Positions 45,370-53,597 of a stretch of DNA of 64,000 bases are shown here, piece after piece. Source of the stretch: Demequina sp. NBRC 110055 (GTDB taxonomy: Bacteria; Actinomycetota; Actinomycetes; Actinomycetales; Demequinaceae); the NCBI RefSeq assembly GCF_002090135.1, contig NZ_BBRL01000004.1, positions 930,001-994,000 on the forward strand, read 5' to 3'. A program made the translations under genes and the position numbers. The notes below the pieces were generated by a model. That model was not told the origin of the DNA. It did no database searches and saw only the letters and a list, made by a program, of their open reading frames with translations. How positions within the stretch are numbered: position 1 is the first letter of the stretch; every line of letters begins with the position of its first letter.

Positions 45370-45807
45370 CTACCGCACAGCAGCGGCAACCAATGCCATA
45401 AAAAGTAGCGTCAAGGCAACAGATCCTGCAATGACGCCGGCCTGGAGTGCTCGGGACCTCATCGAGATGTACTCATCGAACTCAATGCACCTGTCGAGCT
45501 TCGCCCGCCTGAAATGGTCGAGGGCCTGCTCGCGTGTTAGGCCAGGCAGGTCTCTCCAAACCGCTTCTACATCCGGGGTCGAAACCGGCGCTGGCCAGAC
45601 CGCAACAAGCGCAAAAATCGTCGCTGAAGCAAACATCGCAGCAATGAGCAGTAGCCCCGGGTCTGCACCGTCTCCAACGAGTCCGGCTGAGATACCGGTG
45701 ACCGCAGCTAGGACACCCGCACGCGCTTGGATGCTTGCCAATCCTCTTGAGAGTCGCGCCAGCTCTTCATCGAGCGCGAGCATGAGAAGGTCTTCACCGT
45801 CGTCCAT
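45370..45807 (-). CDS. Three-helix membrane protein with N-terminal coiled region
   Basis: A 145-residue protein; ATG 45807 (MDDGEDLLMLALDEELARL) is preferred over an ATG 36 bases upstream. The acidic N-terminal helix and ARAGVLAAVTGISAGL followed by LLLIAAMFASATIFALVAVWP give two helices, then a soluble loop and a C-terminal helix (VIAGSVALTLLFMALVAAA). The layout resembles small membrane effectors seen in nucleotide-signalling defence systems, but no sensor or cyclase is next to it. Role unassigned. Confidence 0.6.
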   Translation of the reverse strand: MDDGEDLLMLALDEELARLSRGLASIQARAGVLAAVTGISAGLVGDGADPGLLLIAAMFASATIFALVAVWPAPVSTPDVEAVWRDLPGLTREQALDHFRRAKLDRCIEFDEYISMRSRALQAGVIAGSVALTLLFMALVAAAVR

Positions 45808-45882
45808 ATCGTGACCTAACCACCTTGCTGTTTCGATGCACAACTACCACCACCTCTATGATCGGGCTGAGGTTTCGTGAGT

Positions 45883-46083
45883 TCAGGACGAGGCCAGACT
45901 CTCCAACGCCTCCTGCGCGCTCGCGAAGGTCTGCACATCATCCGAGCCCGTGAGCCGCGACAGGGACCAGCCCGCGCCGGCCGGGACAATCCACGCCACC
46001 GTGGTGCCCGAGGAGTCCGTCACGACCCACTTGCGACCTTGGAGAGTGGCGGTCAGGGTGGAGTGGTGGAGGGTGAGCGGCAC
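45883..46083 (-). CDS. Small hypothetical protein
   Basis: A 66-residue protein starting at GTG 46083. Three beta strands (LTATLQGRKWVVTDSSGTTV, AWIVPAGAGWSLSRL) and a C-terminal helix (FASAQEALESLAS) resemble small beta-beta-alpha domains. No family recognised and no clear ribosome binding site. Confidence 0.5.
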   Translation of the reverse strand: MPLTLHHSTLTATLQGRKWVVTDSSGTTVAWIVPAGAGWSLSRLTGSDDVQTFASAQEALESLASS

Positions 46084-46239
46084 GAGGGAAGCGCAGGGCG
46101 GGGCGCCGACACACTCCTCAGCGGCGGCGGTGCGCGGGCCTGCACGCCGGTCGAGACGATCCCGTAGGTGATCCGCGAGGTCGCGCTGTGGAGGTCCAAC
46201 TCCGTTCCGCTCCTATCCGCTAGCCGCTAGGGTCTCGCC

Positions 46240-46953
46240 ATGGGGAACCGGCGAGTCGTCTACGCCATCGGTGCCATCTTGCTCATCCTCGGCGGCATAG
46301 TCTTAATGGACGCGGCGTGGTTTTCTTCGGACTGGTCACAATTCCTCCCAGACGTTGCTGTCGCACTTGTCACCGGAGCTGTAGTTGGGCTGGTGGTTCT
46401 CACGTTCGAGTCGCATGCCCAAGAGCGAGGACAGGTGCGGAAGGACCGCAACGATTGGCTTGCGCTGCGCGAAGTCCTCAGCCGTGCCACAAGCGGAGCC
46501 GAAGACACGACGTACCAACGCGGTTCGACGTCTATCGTCGGATTCGAGTCGGACACGATCAAGCGTGCAGTTCAGGGGTCACCAGTCGCAACCTGGGCGA
46601 AGACGATCAGGGATCCGGGCCTGGATGCTCTAGTTCGCTATCTGGATCATCTTCAAATCGCAGAGAAATCGGCGCGCGAGTGCAACGCGACCGTGAATCG
46701 AGTGATCGCCAACACCGAGCTCATGAAGCTTGAAGGGTTCGAGCAGGTCTACTGGAACACCCTCGCGGGCGCCGTTGTGGACATGCTGGCGCGAGACCGA
46801 CTGCCCCACGACCTCGCCGACGATGACCAGGAAGCCGCCGAGTTCGTCCTTGGGGATCTGGAAGTGGCCGAGTGTGGTCTCGATTGGCACTCTGACGTGC
46901 GGGTTCTCGGTTACCTCTATCTTGATCTACGCCAAGCCCTCGGGAACGGTTGA
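46240..46953 (+). CDS. Two-helix membrane protein with cytosolic domain
   Basis: A 237-residue protein. Two N-terminal membrane helices (VYAIGAILLILGGIVLMDAA, residues 7-26, and VAVALVTGAVVGLVVLTFES, about 39-58) are followed by a basic stretch and a helical cytosolic domain of about 175 residues without known motif. Lower GC and more varied codons than in the flanking core genes fit an acquired gene. Confidence 0.65.
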   Translation: MGNRRVVYAIGAILLILGGIVLMDAAWFSSDWSQFLPDVAVALVTGAVVGLVVLTFESHAQERGQVRKDRNDWLALREVLSRATSGAEDTTYQRGSTSIVGFESDTIKRAVQGSPVATWAKTIRDPGLDALVRYLDHLQIAEKSARECNATVNRVIANTELMKLEGFEQVYWNTLAGAVVDMLARDRLPHDLADDDQEAAEFVLGDLEVAECGLDWHSDVRVLGYLYLDLRQALGNG

Positions 46954-47064
46954 CCCGAAATCGGCTGCTGAGGACAAGAAGCGGGCGGGATGTACGGCAA
47001 TGCTCTAGCCGAACTCCCTTTGTGCCGATACCGTGTGCAGCAATGTTCCTGAGGGGGATCAGCA

Positions 47065-47403
47065 ATGAACATGCAGCAGCCAGCGCCCGGCTCCGGGCCC
47101 CAATATCCTGCTGTCTACGCGGTGAAACCGCCATACCTAGGCATCACGGTCGTGTCGCTCTGCTTCGGCATCGCTGCCGTGTTGTTCGCGTGGATCCCGT
47201 ACATCGGCATGATCCTCGGTGCGGTCGCGGTCGTCTGCGGTCATGTCGCGATGCGGCAGCTCGCGCGCAGCCTGCAGCCGCGCTCCGGTAAGGGCCTCGC
47301 CATCGCGGGACTCATCACCGGGTACGCGGGCATCCTGTTCAGCATCATCGGGATTCTGTTCCTGATGGCGTTCACCAGCGCCCTCAACTCGTCGTTCTCT
47401 TGA
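47065..47403 (+). CDS. DUF4190-type small membrane protein
   Basis: A 112-residue protein from ATG 47065 after a GAGGGGG site. A Pro-rich N terminus is followed by two hydrophobic units (LGITVVSLCFGIAAVLFAW; IGMILGAVAVVCGHVAM) and a third (GLAIAGLITGYAGILFSIIG), with the GHVAMRQLARS and GKGLAIAGLITGY pattern of DUF4190. Function unknown. The next gene starts inside its stop (TTGA). Confidence 0.75.
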   Translation: MNMQQPAPGSGPQYPAVYAVKPPYLGITVVSLCFGIAAVLFAWIPYIGMILGAVAVVCGHVAMRQLARSLQPRSGKGLAIAGLITGYAGILFSIIGILFLMAFTSALNSSFS

Positions 47404-47750
47404 CCTCTGGGTCATTCCGCCTGGACTCATCGCGCACCGGCTGCGGAGGGTGTTTGGGCGCGGTCCTCATCGTCGGTGCTGTCGTTGTGGTGATCGCGCT
47501 ATGGAGCGGTGGCGAAGAGTCGGCTGCCGAACCGACGGACGTCCTGACGGCTGAGCGGTTGGACTGGGAAGAGGGTCGGCCGAGTGAACTGCGTCGCATC
47601 ATCGACGAGGAGATCGCGGAGGGCGACTGCACGGCACTGCAGGAGATGTTCGACGTGTGGGAGCGTGCTGACGACCCGAACAACAACAGCGGCGCCCTCA
47701 TGGGCTACATCGACGACGGCATGCGCGACGCCGGCTGCTACGGCGATTGA
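47400..47750 (+). CDS. Single-pass membrane protein with acidic external domain
   Basis: A 116-residue protein starting at TTG 47400, overlapping the DUF4190 stop, so the two are coupled. A membrane helix (GAVLIVGAVVVVIALWSG, residues about 20-37) is followed by an acidic helical domain (RRIIDEEIAEGDCTALQEMF) with two Cys that may pair. It may form a complex with its neighbour. No family recognised. Confidence 0.65.
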   Translation: MTSGSFRLDSSRTGCGGCLGAVLIVGAVVVVIALWSGGEESAAEPTDVLTAERLDWEEGRPSELRRIIDEEIAEGDCTALQEMFDVWERADDPNNNSGALMGYIDDGMRDAGCYGD

Positions 47751-47951
47751 CCGGAACCCCCAAAATCTCACAGGGGGGTTACGTGGCCCAAGCCGGTGCG
47801 CTACTGTCCACAGACGGCCCGGTGCGCGTGAGGCGCTCAGGCCGCAGGCGCTCGAGATGACTGCTAGCGTCGGAACACAAGCGCAGCTGGGGGCGTTCTA
47901 CAATGGGGGACGAGGAGTCGACCAATGGCATTGCTGGAAAGGGAAGGGCCG

Positions 47952-48173
47952 ATGAGCACCCTGGAAGCGATCCGACGGGGTCTGGACCACGGGATCGAGA
48001 TGGCGATGAGCCCAGATCCGACTCGCTTGAGGGAACTGAGCGAGCGCGCGATGGAGATGACCGCGGAGACTTGCGAGTGGGCGGAAGTGGGAGCACTTCT
48101 GTCGGAGAGCATGGCGGCCTCGACGCGGCTCGATCAGACGCGCACCCTGACACAGGGGCGACACACCGCGTAA
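47952..48173 (+). CDS. Small helical hypothetical protein
   Basis: A 73-residue protein from ATG 47952 with AGGGAAGGG upstream. It starts MSTLEAIRRGLDHGIEMAMS and is amphipathic helical. The frame shows strong GC3 bias, while the alternative long ORF in another frame here is low-complexity Gly/Asp/Arg, so this frame is taken as the real gene. The next gene starts 14 bases later. Confidence 0.6.
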   Translation: MSTLEAIRRGLDHGIEMAMSPDPTRLRELSERAMEMTAETCEWAEVGALLSESMAASTRLDQTRTLTQGRHTA

Positions 48174-48187
48174 CTACGGCGCTTCAC

Positions 48188-48553
48188 ATGCGTTCGGGAC
48201 CGCTCCCTGAGGCGGCCCAACTTCAGGCCTACGAGAATGTAGTGCCGGGACTGGCATCCGAGATCGTCGGCATGGCGAAAGCCGCACAGAAGGCGCAGCA
48301 TAAGGCTGCGTTGATCCCGGTCCGCGCTGAGGGTGCCGCGCTTATCCTCGCGACCATAGGCGTCTCCTATTTGCCTTGGCTCTTCGCTGGCGTTGCGGCG
48401 ATCCTTGTCATCAAGGGTTACGACGTGGCGGGCATCATCGCTGGGGCGGCCTCCCTCATATCCGGAGGGCCGCAGATCATCGCAGCTACCCGACGCCCAC
48501 GCTCTACCAGGACTAGGGCAACTGATAAGGCCGACGCGGCCAAGGAGCAGTAA
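48188..48553 (+). CDS. DUF2335-family membrane protein
   Basis: A 121-residue protein, ATG 48188. It starts MRSGPLPEAAQLQAYENVVPG, the recognisable DUF2335 pattern (SGPLPxPxxLxxYExxxPG), and has two membrane helices (AALILATIGVSYLPWLFAG and IIAGAASLISGGPQIIA regions). The tail is basic. The frame is open upstream to 47903, so a longer disordered N terminus is possible but would overlap the previous gene. Function unknown; common in mobile regions. Confidence 0.65.
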   Translation: MRSGPLPEAAQLQAYENVVPGLASEIVGMAKAAQKAQHKAALIPVRAEGAALILATIGVSYLPWLFAGVAAILVIKGYDVAGIIAGAASLISGGPQIIAATRRPRSTRTRATDKADAAKEQ

Positions 48554-48775
48554 CGCCGGTGTCAAACTCGGGCATCTCGAACTAGCAGTCCGCGCAGGCG
48601 CATGACGGGGAGTCCCCCACTCGACACCGTAGCGACCTCTTTGGGCCGCGCGCGGCGCGCGCGGAACACGTGCCGAGGCGACGCTGATTCGTTCCTGTGG
48701 CGCGCGCTCCACCTGGAAGTTCTATGTCGGAGGGCGTGGATACTCTGCGGTCGACCCTACGAACAAGGAGGCGCA

Positions 48776-49102
48776 GTGCAGCAGGAAAGTGGAGTGAGCC
48801 ACCAGGTGGCGGAAGCGTTGCGAGACGCGTGGCCCGACGTCCCAGAGGGGCTCAAGCCAGTGCTGGCTAACAGTTGGGCGACATTGGGAACAAAAGGCAC
48901 ACCTGGCGCGCCCTACGGCGACGCCGCGAACGAGGACGAGTTCCTGACCAAGGTCGCTGTCATGGCCGCCTCGGCCGAGTTCGGGGAGGCCGAGGCCCGT
49001 CAGTTCTTCGAGTCAGCGCTGGAAGCCGCAGGAGTGCCGGAAACCGAGCGCGGTGGCCTGATGGTCGCGCTGGCGACCAAATTCGTGTTCGTCCGCGACT
49101 AG
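48776..49102 (+). CDS. Hypothetical cytosolic protein
   Basis: A 108-residue protein from GTG 48776, four bases after a perfect AAGGAGG site. It has helical segments (VAEALRDAWPDVPEGLKPVL; FLTKVAVMAASAEFGEAEA) and an acidic C terminus. No domain recognised. The upstream 220 bases have no gene. Confidence 0.65.
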   Translation: MQQESGVSHQVAEALRDAWPDVPEGLKPVLANSWATLGTKGTPGAPYGDAANEDEFLTKVAVMAASAEFGEAEARQFFESALEAAGVPETERGGLMVALATKFVFVRD

Positions 49103-49163
49103 CAAGCATCCCGGTCGGTGCCGTCCTCGGCCCGGTGTGGAGTCGAGGACGGCACGGGGTGGC

Positions 49164-49694
49164 TCACGGCCAACGGTGACCGCCGACCGAGGCCTCACGC
49201 TTGCGGGCGTACATGTCGGCTTCGAAGGACCCGCCGCCGTTGAGGTCAAGGTGCTCGATGGTGATGTTTAGCGGGCTGCTGTTGTGGACCGACTGCGGGA
49301 TAATCGTTGGTTGTCCGGTGACGCCGCCGGATGCCATGGGGGTGACGCCCATGCGGGGGATGACTTCGAGGAGGATGGCCACGGAGCGGGGCGAGCCGTC
49401 GATGGGGATTTAGGCCTCGTCGACGTCCATGCGGTCGCCCACGAGCCGCATCGTGCCGGGTGGCACCATTTGTGCGATGGGTTCCATCCGGTTGGCGAGG
49501 ATCCCGCCGGATGCCATCGCGTGGAGGTCGTGAACGGCGCCTTCATGCTCGACGATCCGGCCAATCGCGTTGCCCATGACGAGCCCCCCCTGATCCACCC
49601 TGCCCTCGGGAGAACTTTGTTGGCCCGGCGTACAGCCAGTGCCACGGGCTCTCGCGAAGAAGTCGATGCGTGAGTCAATGCGGGCTGGCACCAT
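49164..49694 (-). pseudogene. Remnant of a phage tail tape-measure protein C terminus
   Basis: One frame runs 49694 to 49164 with a single TAA at 49410-49412. Before the stop: ASGGILANRMEPIAQMVPPG and MRLVGDRMDVDEA; after it: IPIDGSPRSVAILLEVIPRM then ASGGVTGQP. Actinophage tape-measure proteins end with the pattern ANGG..., AP.G..R.WAE...EAYIPL...R, so the Tyr of EAYIP appears replaced by the stop. The N-terminal bulk is missing. It marks the island as prophage-derived. Confidence 0.72.
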
Positions 49695-49700
49695 GGGTTC

Positions 49701-50549
49701 ATGCGCCTAGAGGACCTGATCATTGAGGAAGATGGCGGGGTCGACGCCTGGACATGGAGCAAGCAAGTCCTTGACGAAGAGAAGGTGGCTGCGCTGCGCT
49801 CCGGCCCCATCGCGGGTGACGACGACCTCGAGTCAGCCCAGAGCCTCACCCTGCTGGTGCATGACGAGTACCGTCACTACGGCACCGACGGCGAGCAGTT
49901 CGTCACTGATTCTCAGTCCCGCATGCTGCTCCTCGCACTACGGGCGGTTGTGAGCCGGCATGGGCAAGAGATCAACCTGCCGTTCCGCGACTTTGACTCC
50001 TTCCGCTCATACTGGGGCCGCGAAGGCTGCTATGGCAGTTGGCAGTGCCGCCGTGAACTGCTCGAGAAGCACTTCGGGCCGCTCGAAGACGCCCTCGATC
50101 AACTCCTCAATGAGCAGAGTGGCTCCGTTACGGCAGAGGCGGTGTCGCCACGGCAGACCACCGGATGGCCGCGAGTCGACGAGGAGATCGTCGCGCTCAA
50201 GTTCCGATTCCGCACTGCCGTGAACCCCCAGGACTACAGGGACGTCGGCAACCGCTCCGTGGCGGTGATCGAGGCTCTCAGCGAGGCCGTCTTTGAACCG
50301 GACGTGCACTGGCACTCAGACGAGAAGCCGCCCGGGATCGACAAGACCGACATTCGCATCGGCGCCTTCGTAAGCCATACAGCGGGAGGCGCGGAGAACG
50401 AGGCGGTGAGGGCGGTGGCGAAGAAGTCGGTCGCCCTCGCCCACACAGTCAAGCACCGGTCTACACCTTCACGGCGTGACGCTGGCATCGCGGCTGACTC
50501 GGCCATCATGCTCGCCAACATTCTGCGCCGGCTCGCGGACGGAAGCTGA
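49701..50549 (+). CDS. Hypothetical protein with HEPN-like C-terminal domain, possible defence gene
   Basis: A 282-residue soluble protein. The N-terminal half (residues 1-150, MRLEDLIIEEDGGVDAW ... FDSFRSYWGREGCYGSW) is unassigned. The C-terminal half (about 165-280) is helical: FRFRTAVNPQDYRDVGNRSV, then AHTVKHRSTPSRRDAG near the end, a pattern found in abortive-infection and HEPN-type proteins. It is the last gene before attR, a usual cargo place. Family and toxicity are inferred. Confidence 0.5.
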   Translation: MRLEDLIIEEDGGVDAWTWSKQVLDEEKVAALRSGPIAGDDDLESAQSLTLLVHDEYRHYGTDGEQFVTDSQSRMLLLALRAVVSRHGQEINLPFRDFDSFRSYWGREGCYGSWQCRRELLEKHFGPLEDALDQLLNEQSGSVTAEAVSPRQTTGWPRVDEEIVALKFRFRTAVNPQDYRDVGNRSVAVIEALSEAVFEPDVHWHSDEKPPGIDKTDIRIGAFVSHTAGGAENEAVRAVAKKSVALAHTVKHRSTPSRRDAGIAADSAIMLANILRRLADGS

Positions 50550-50960
50550 CAGATCGCTTCCGCGCGCTGCGCCCATGTTTCGGTCGCCGCAGGGGCATCA
50601 ACGCCTCATAGCATGGATTGCGACGGCGGCCACCAGGCGGGTTCAATGGTGCGTTTGGTAGCGCTTTTCTAGCACCCGAGGTCGTCGCGCGGGCGGCGGC
50701 GAGTATGCAAACCGAGGTAGATCGCTGAATGCAGACGTTTCGTAGTACAGGTTCGAATCCTGCGGGCGGAGCCACGCACACCCGTCTCTGCGGGCAGTTC
50801 GAACCGGATCGGTGCCCGCCACGCCGCTGAGGACGGCCGATGCCGTGGCTGGCCCCGCGTGTCGGCTCCCCTTCCGGTTCAAACGGTCGGGTGAGGGCGC
50901 GGATAGAGTGAGTCCACGAGTCCGATCGACGGCGCAACCCGCGCCAGACAAGGGGATCCG
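50550..50960. other. Non-coding stretch holding attR and the glmU leader
   Basis: No convincing gene. 50550-50739 is island DNA, where an integrase would be expected but none is seen. attR is 50740-50773. From 50774 core DNA resumes, with an exact dispersed-motif copy at 50836-50848 and the glmU ribosome binding site (AAGGGGAT) before 50961. Confidence 0.8.
50740..50773. repeat. attR (second copy of the tRNA-Gln 3' end)
   Basis: 34 bases matching attL at 32 positions. It is followed by A, giving GCCA, so the host's original CCA end probably lies here. One change (T to C at 50762) breaks the T-stem pair. Confidence 0.88.
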
Positions 50961-52505
50961 GTGAGTCACTCCCGTCCCGCAGCCGTGATGATCCTCGCGG
51001 CCGGAGCAGGTACCCGCATGAAGTCAGCCACCCCCAAGGTGCTCCACGAGATTGCCGGACGCTCGCTGGTGGGCCACGCCCTCCACGCGGCCGCGGCGCT
51101 CGAGCCGCAGCGAGTGGTCGTGGTGATCCGCCATGAGCGCGAGCGGGTCGCGAGCCACATCGAGGAGCTCGCCCCCACCGCGTTGCTGGCCGACCAGGAC
51201 GACATCCCGGGTACGGGCCGCGCCGTGTACTGCGGGCTGTCCGCCCTCGACGCGACCGCGATCGCCGCCCAGGTGGCCGCCGGCGCGGCGGGCGACAACT
51301 CGGTGATGGAGACCCAGGTCGAGGGCGCCATCGTCGTCACCAGCGGCGACGTGCCGCTCGTGGACGGGGAGCTTCTCGGTGCGCTGGTCGACGCGCACGC
51401 CGAGCACGGCGCCGCCGTGACCGTTCTCACGGCGAAGGTCGACGACCCGACCGGATACGGCCGCATCGTGCGCGACGAGTCCGGCGAGGTGCTCGCCATC
51501 GTCGAGCAGAAGGACGCCACCGAGGAGCAGCGCGCGATCGCCGAGATCAACGCGGGCATCTACGTGTTCGACGCCGCGACGCTGCGCGACGCCTTGGGCC
51601 AGCTCGGCCAGGACAACGCCCAAGGCGAGATGTACCTCACCGACGTCATCGCCATCGCGCGAGCGGCCGGCGGCCACACCCATGCATACGTCGCCCCGCA
51701 CGCCCCGTCTGTGGAGGGCGTCAACGACCGCGTCCAGCTCGCCGCGGCCGGACGTGCCCTGAACGAGCGCATCGTGGAGCACTGGATGCGCGAGGGCGTC
51801 ACCATCGTCGACCCCGCCACCACGTGGATCGACGCCGACGTGCAGCTGGCGCCCGACGCGACCATCCTTCCGGGCACGCAGTTGCACGGGGCAACGGAGA
51901 TCTCCACGAACGCGACGGTGGGTCCCGACACCACCCTCACCGACGTGCAGGTGGGAGCCGGTGCGACGGTGGTGCGCACCCACGGCACCCGCGCTGTCAT
52001 CGATGCGGGCGCGAAGGTGGGCCCGTTCTCGTTCCTGCGCCCGGGCACCCACCTGGGGGAGGACGGCAAGATCGGCGCGTTCGTCGAGACCAAGAACGCA
52101 GCGATCGGCGCCCACTCCAAGGTCCCGCACCTGTCGTATGTGGGCGACGCCACGATCGGCGAGCACACCAACATCGGTGCGGCCACGATCTTCGTGAACT
52201 ACGACGGCGTCGAGAAGCATCACACGTCGGTCGGTAGTCACGTGCGCATCGGCTCGGACAACCAGCTCATCGCGCCCGTCACCATCGGCGATGGTGCCTA
52301 CACGGGTGCCGGGGCCACCGTGCGCCGCGACGTGCCCTCGGGCGCCCTGGCGCGCAATCACGTGCCTCAGCAGGTTGTCGACGGGTGGGTCGTGTCGCGC
52401 CGGCCGGGCACGGCATCGGCCAAGGCCGCGCAGGCGGCGAGCGAGGAACCGCAGAGCGCGCCCAGCCCCGAGGCGGAGCCGCCCACGCACCCCGACGAGC
52501 GCTGA
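50961..52505 (+). CDS. glmU: Bifunctional GlcNAc-1-P uridyltransferase / GlcN-1-P acetyltransferase
   Basis: A 514-residue protein from GTG 50961. The N-terminal pyrophosphorylase domain has LAAGAGTRMKS and PKVLHEI, with GDVPL as metal-site Asp. The C-terminal left-handed beta-helix acetyltransferase has hexapeptide repeats and NYDGVEKHHT. It makes UDP-GlcNAc for peptidoglycan. The last 45 residues are an Ala/Pro/Glu tail holding a motif variant. Normally directly after tRNA-Gln; here the island separates them. Confidence 0.95.
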   Translation: MSHSRPAAVMILAAGAGTRMKSATPKVLHEIAGRSLVGHALHAAAALEPQRVVVVIRHERERVASHIEELAPTALLADQDDIPGTGRAVYCGLSALDATAIAAQVAAGAAGDNSVMETQVEGAIVVTSGDVPLVDGELLGALVDAHAEHGAAVTVLTAKVDDPTGYGRIVRDESGEVLAIVEQKDATEEQRAIAEINAGIYVFDAATLRDALGQLGQDNAQGEMYLTDVIAIARAAGGHTHAYVAPHAPSVEGVNDRVQLAAAGRALNERIVEHWMREGVTIVDPATTWIDADVQLAPDATILPGTQLHGATEISTNATVGPDTTLTDVQVGAGATVVRTHGTRAVIDAGAKVGPFSFLRPGTHLGEDGKIGAFVETKNAAIGAHSKVPHLSYVGDATIGEHTNIGAATIFVNYDGVEKHHTSVGSHVRIGSDNQLIAPVTIGDGAYTGAGATVRRDVPSGALARNHVPQQVVDGWVVSRRPGTASAKAAQAASEEPQSAPSPEAEPPTHPDER

Positions 52506-52589
52506 TCAGGACTCTCGCCACACCACGCACCCCCGCGCGGCCATTACAGTAGTGTCTGCGCCTGCCCAGAACTCGACATGAGGAGTGTC

Positions 52590-53570
52590 ATGAGCTCAGA
52601 CATCTCGCACGCTAGCGAGAAGCGGATGGTCCTAGCGAGCGGTCGGGCACACCCCGAACTCGCCGAAGCGGTGGCCGCCGAGCTGGGCATCGAACTCCTC
52701 CCGACGACCGCGTACACCTTCGCCAACGGCGAGCTCTACGTGCGCTTTGGTGAGTCGGTACGCGGCGCAGACGCGTTCGTCCTGCAGTCTCACGCCGCGC
52801 CGATCAACGAGGCGATCATGGAGCAGCTGATCATGGTCGACGCGCTCAAGCGTGCCTCGGCCAAGCGCATCACCGTGATCATGCCCTGCTACGGCTACGC
52901 CCGTCAGGACAAGAAGCACAAGGGTCGCGAGCCCATCTCGGCGCGCCTCATGGCGGACCTGTTCAAGACCGCCGGCGCCGACCGCATCATGTCGGTGGAC
53001 CTGCACACGTCCCAGATCCAGGGCTTCTTCGACGGTCCCGTCGACCACCTGTGGGCCATGCCGCTGCTCGCGCAGTATGTGCGTTCACGCGTCGCGCCGG
53101 ACAACCTCACCATCGTCTCGCCTGACGCGGGCCGAGTGCGCCTGGCCGACCAGTGGTCCGACCACATGGGCGCCCCGCTCGCGATCATCCACAAGCGTCG
53201 CGACCCCTCCGTGCCCAACCAGGTCAAGGTGCACGAGCTGGTCGGCGAGGTCGAGGGCCGCACCTGTGTGCTGGTCGACGACATGATCGACACTGGCGGC
53301 ACCATCGTTCAGGCCGCCGAGGCCTTGTTCGAGAACGGCGCGAAGGACGTCATCGTGGCCTCCACCCACGGCCTGCTGTCGGGCCCGGCGGTTCAGCGCC
53401 TGCGCGACTCGGGCGTGAGCGAGGTCGTCATCACCGACACCCTGCCGGTGCCCGAGGAGTCGCGCTTCGACAAGCTCACCATCTTGTCGATCGCGCCGCT
53501 GCTGGCCCGCGCCGTGCGCGAGGTCTTCGACGACGGCTCGGTGACCAGCCTGTTTAACGGCAACGTCTGA
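52590..53570 (+). CDS. prs: Ribose-phosphate pyrophosphokinase
   Basis: A 326-residue protein; ATG 52590 has GAGGAG upstream (ATG 52578 is possible). Motifs: ANGELYVRFGESVRG, YGYARQDKK (ATP), DLHTSQIQGFF (metal/ribose), and the PRPP loop VLVDDMIDTGGT. It makes PRPP from ribose-5-phosphate and ATP for nucleotide, His and Trp synthesis. Class I, follows glmU as in most actinobacteria. Confidence 0.96.
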   Translation: MSSDISHASEKRMVLASGRAHPELAEAVAAELGIELLPTTAYTFANGELYVRFGESVRGADAFVLQSHAAPINEAIMEQLIMVDALKRASAKRITVIMPCYGYARQDKKHKGREPISARLMADLFKTAGADRIMSVDLHTSQIQGFFDGPVDHLWAMPLLAQYVRSRVAPDNLTIVSPDAGRVRLADQWSDHMGAPLAIIHKRRDPSVPNQVKVHELVGEVEGRTCVLVDDMIDTGGTIVQAAEALFENGAKDVIVASTHGLLSGPAVQRLRDSGVSEVVITDTLPVPEESRFDKLTILSIAPLLARAVREVFDDGSVTSLFNGNV

Positions 53571-53597
53571 TCTCAGGCGGCCGATGCGGTCGCCCGC

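Larger units (their letters stand above)
43076..50773. mobile_element. Decayed integrative element or prophage remnant in tRNA-Gln
   Basis: About 7.7 kb bounded by 34-base repeats of the tRNA 3' end. Content is small phage-like and membrane-protein genes of mixed strand, two nonsense-interrupted pseudogenes and a possible defence gene. Codon use is looser and the dispersed GGCCGATGCCGTGG motif is absent inside. No integrase, relaxase or replication gene is recognisable, so it is probably no longer mobile by itself. Confidence 0.85.

Noticed and set aside
47903-48187. Gly/Asp/Arg-rich N-terminal extension of the DUF2335 protein
   Set aside because: A second frame with ribosome binding site and high GC3 fits better as the coding frame here.
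43110-50739. Integrase or excisionase gene in the island
   Set aside because: No frame shows tyrosine or serine recombinase motifs; the short HTH-like protein at 43497 is not enough to claim an excisionase.
50643-50969. Minus-strand ORF containing RPQDSNL
   Set aside because: This peptide is the usual artefact of translating the antisense of a tRNA 3' end, here attR.
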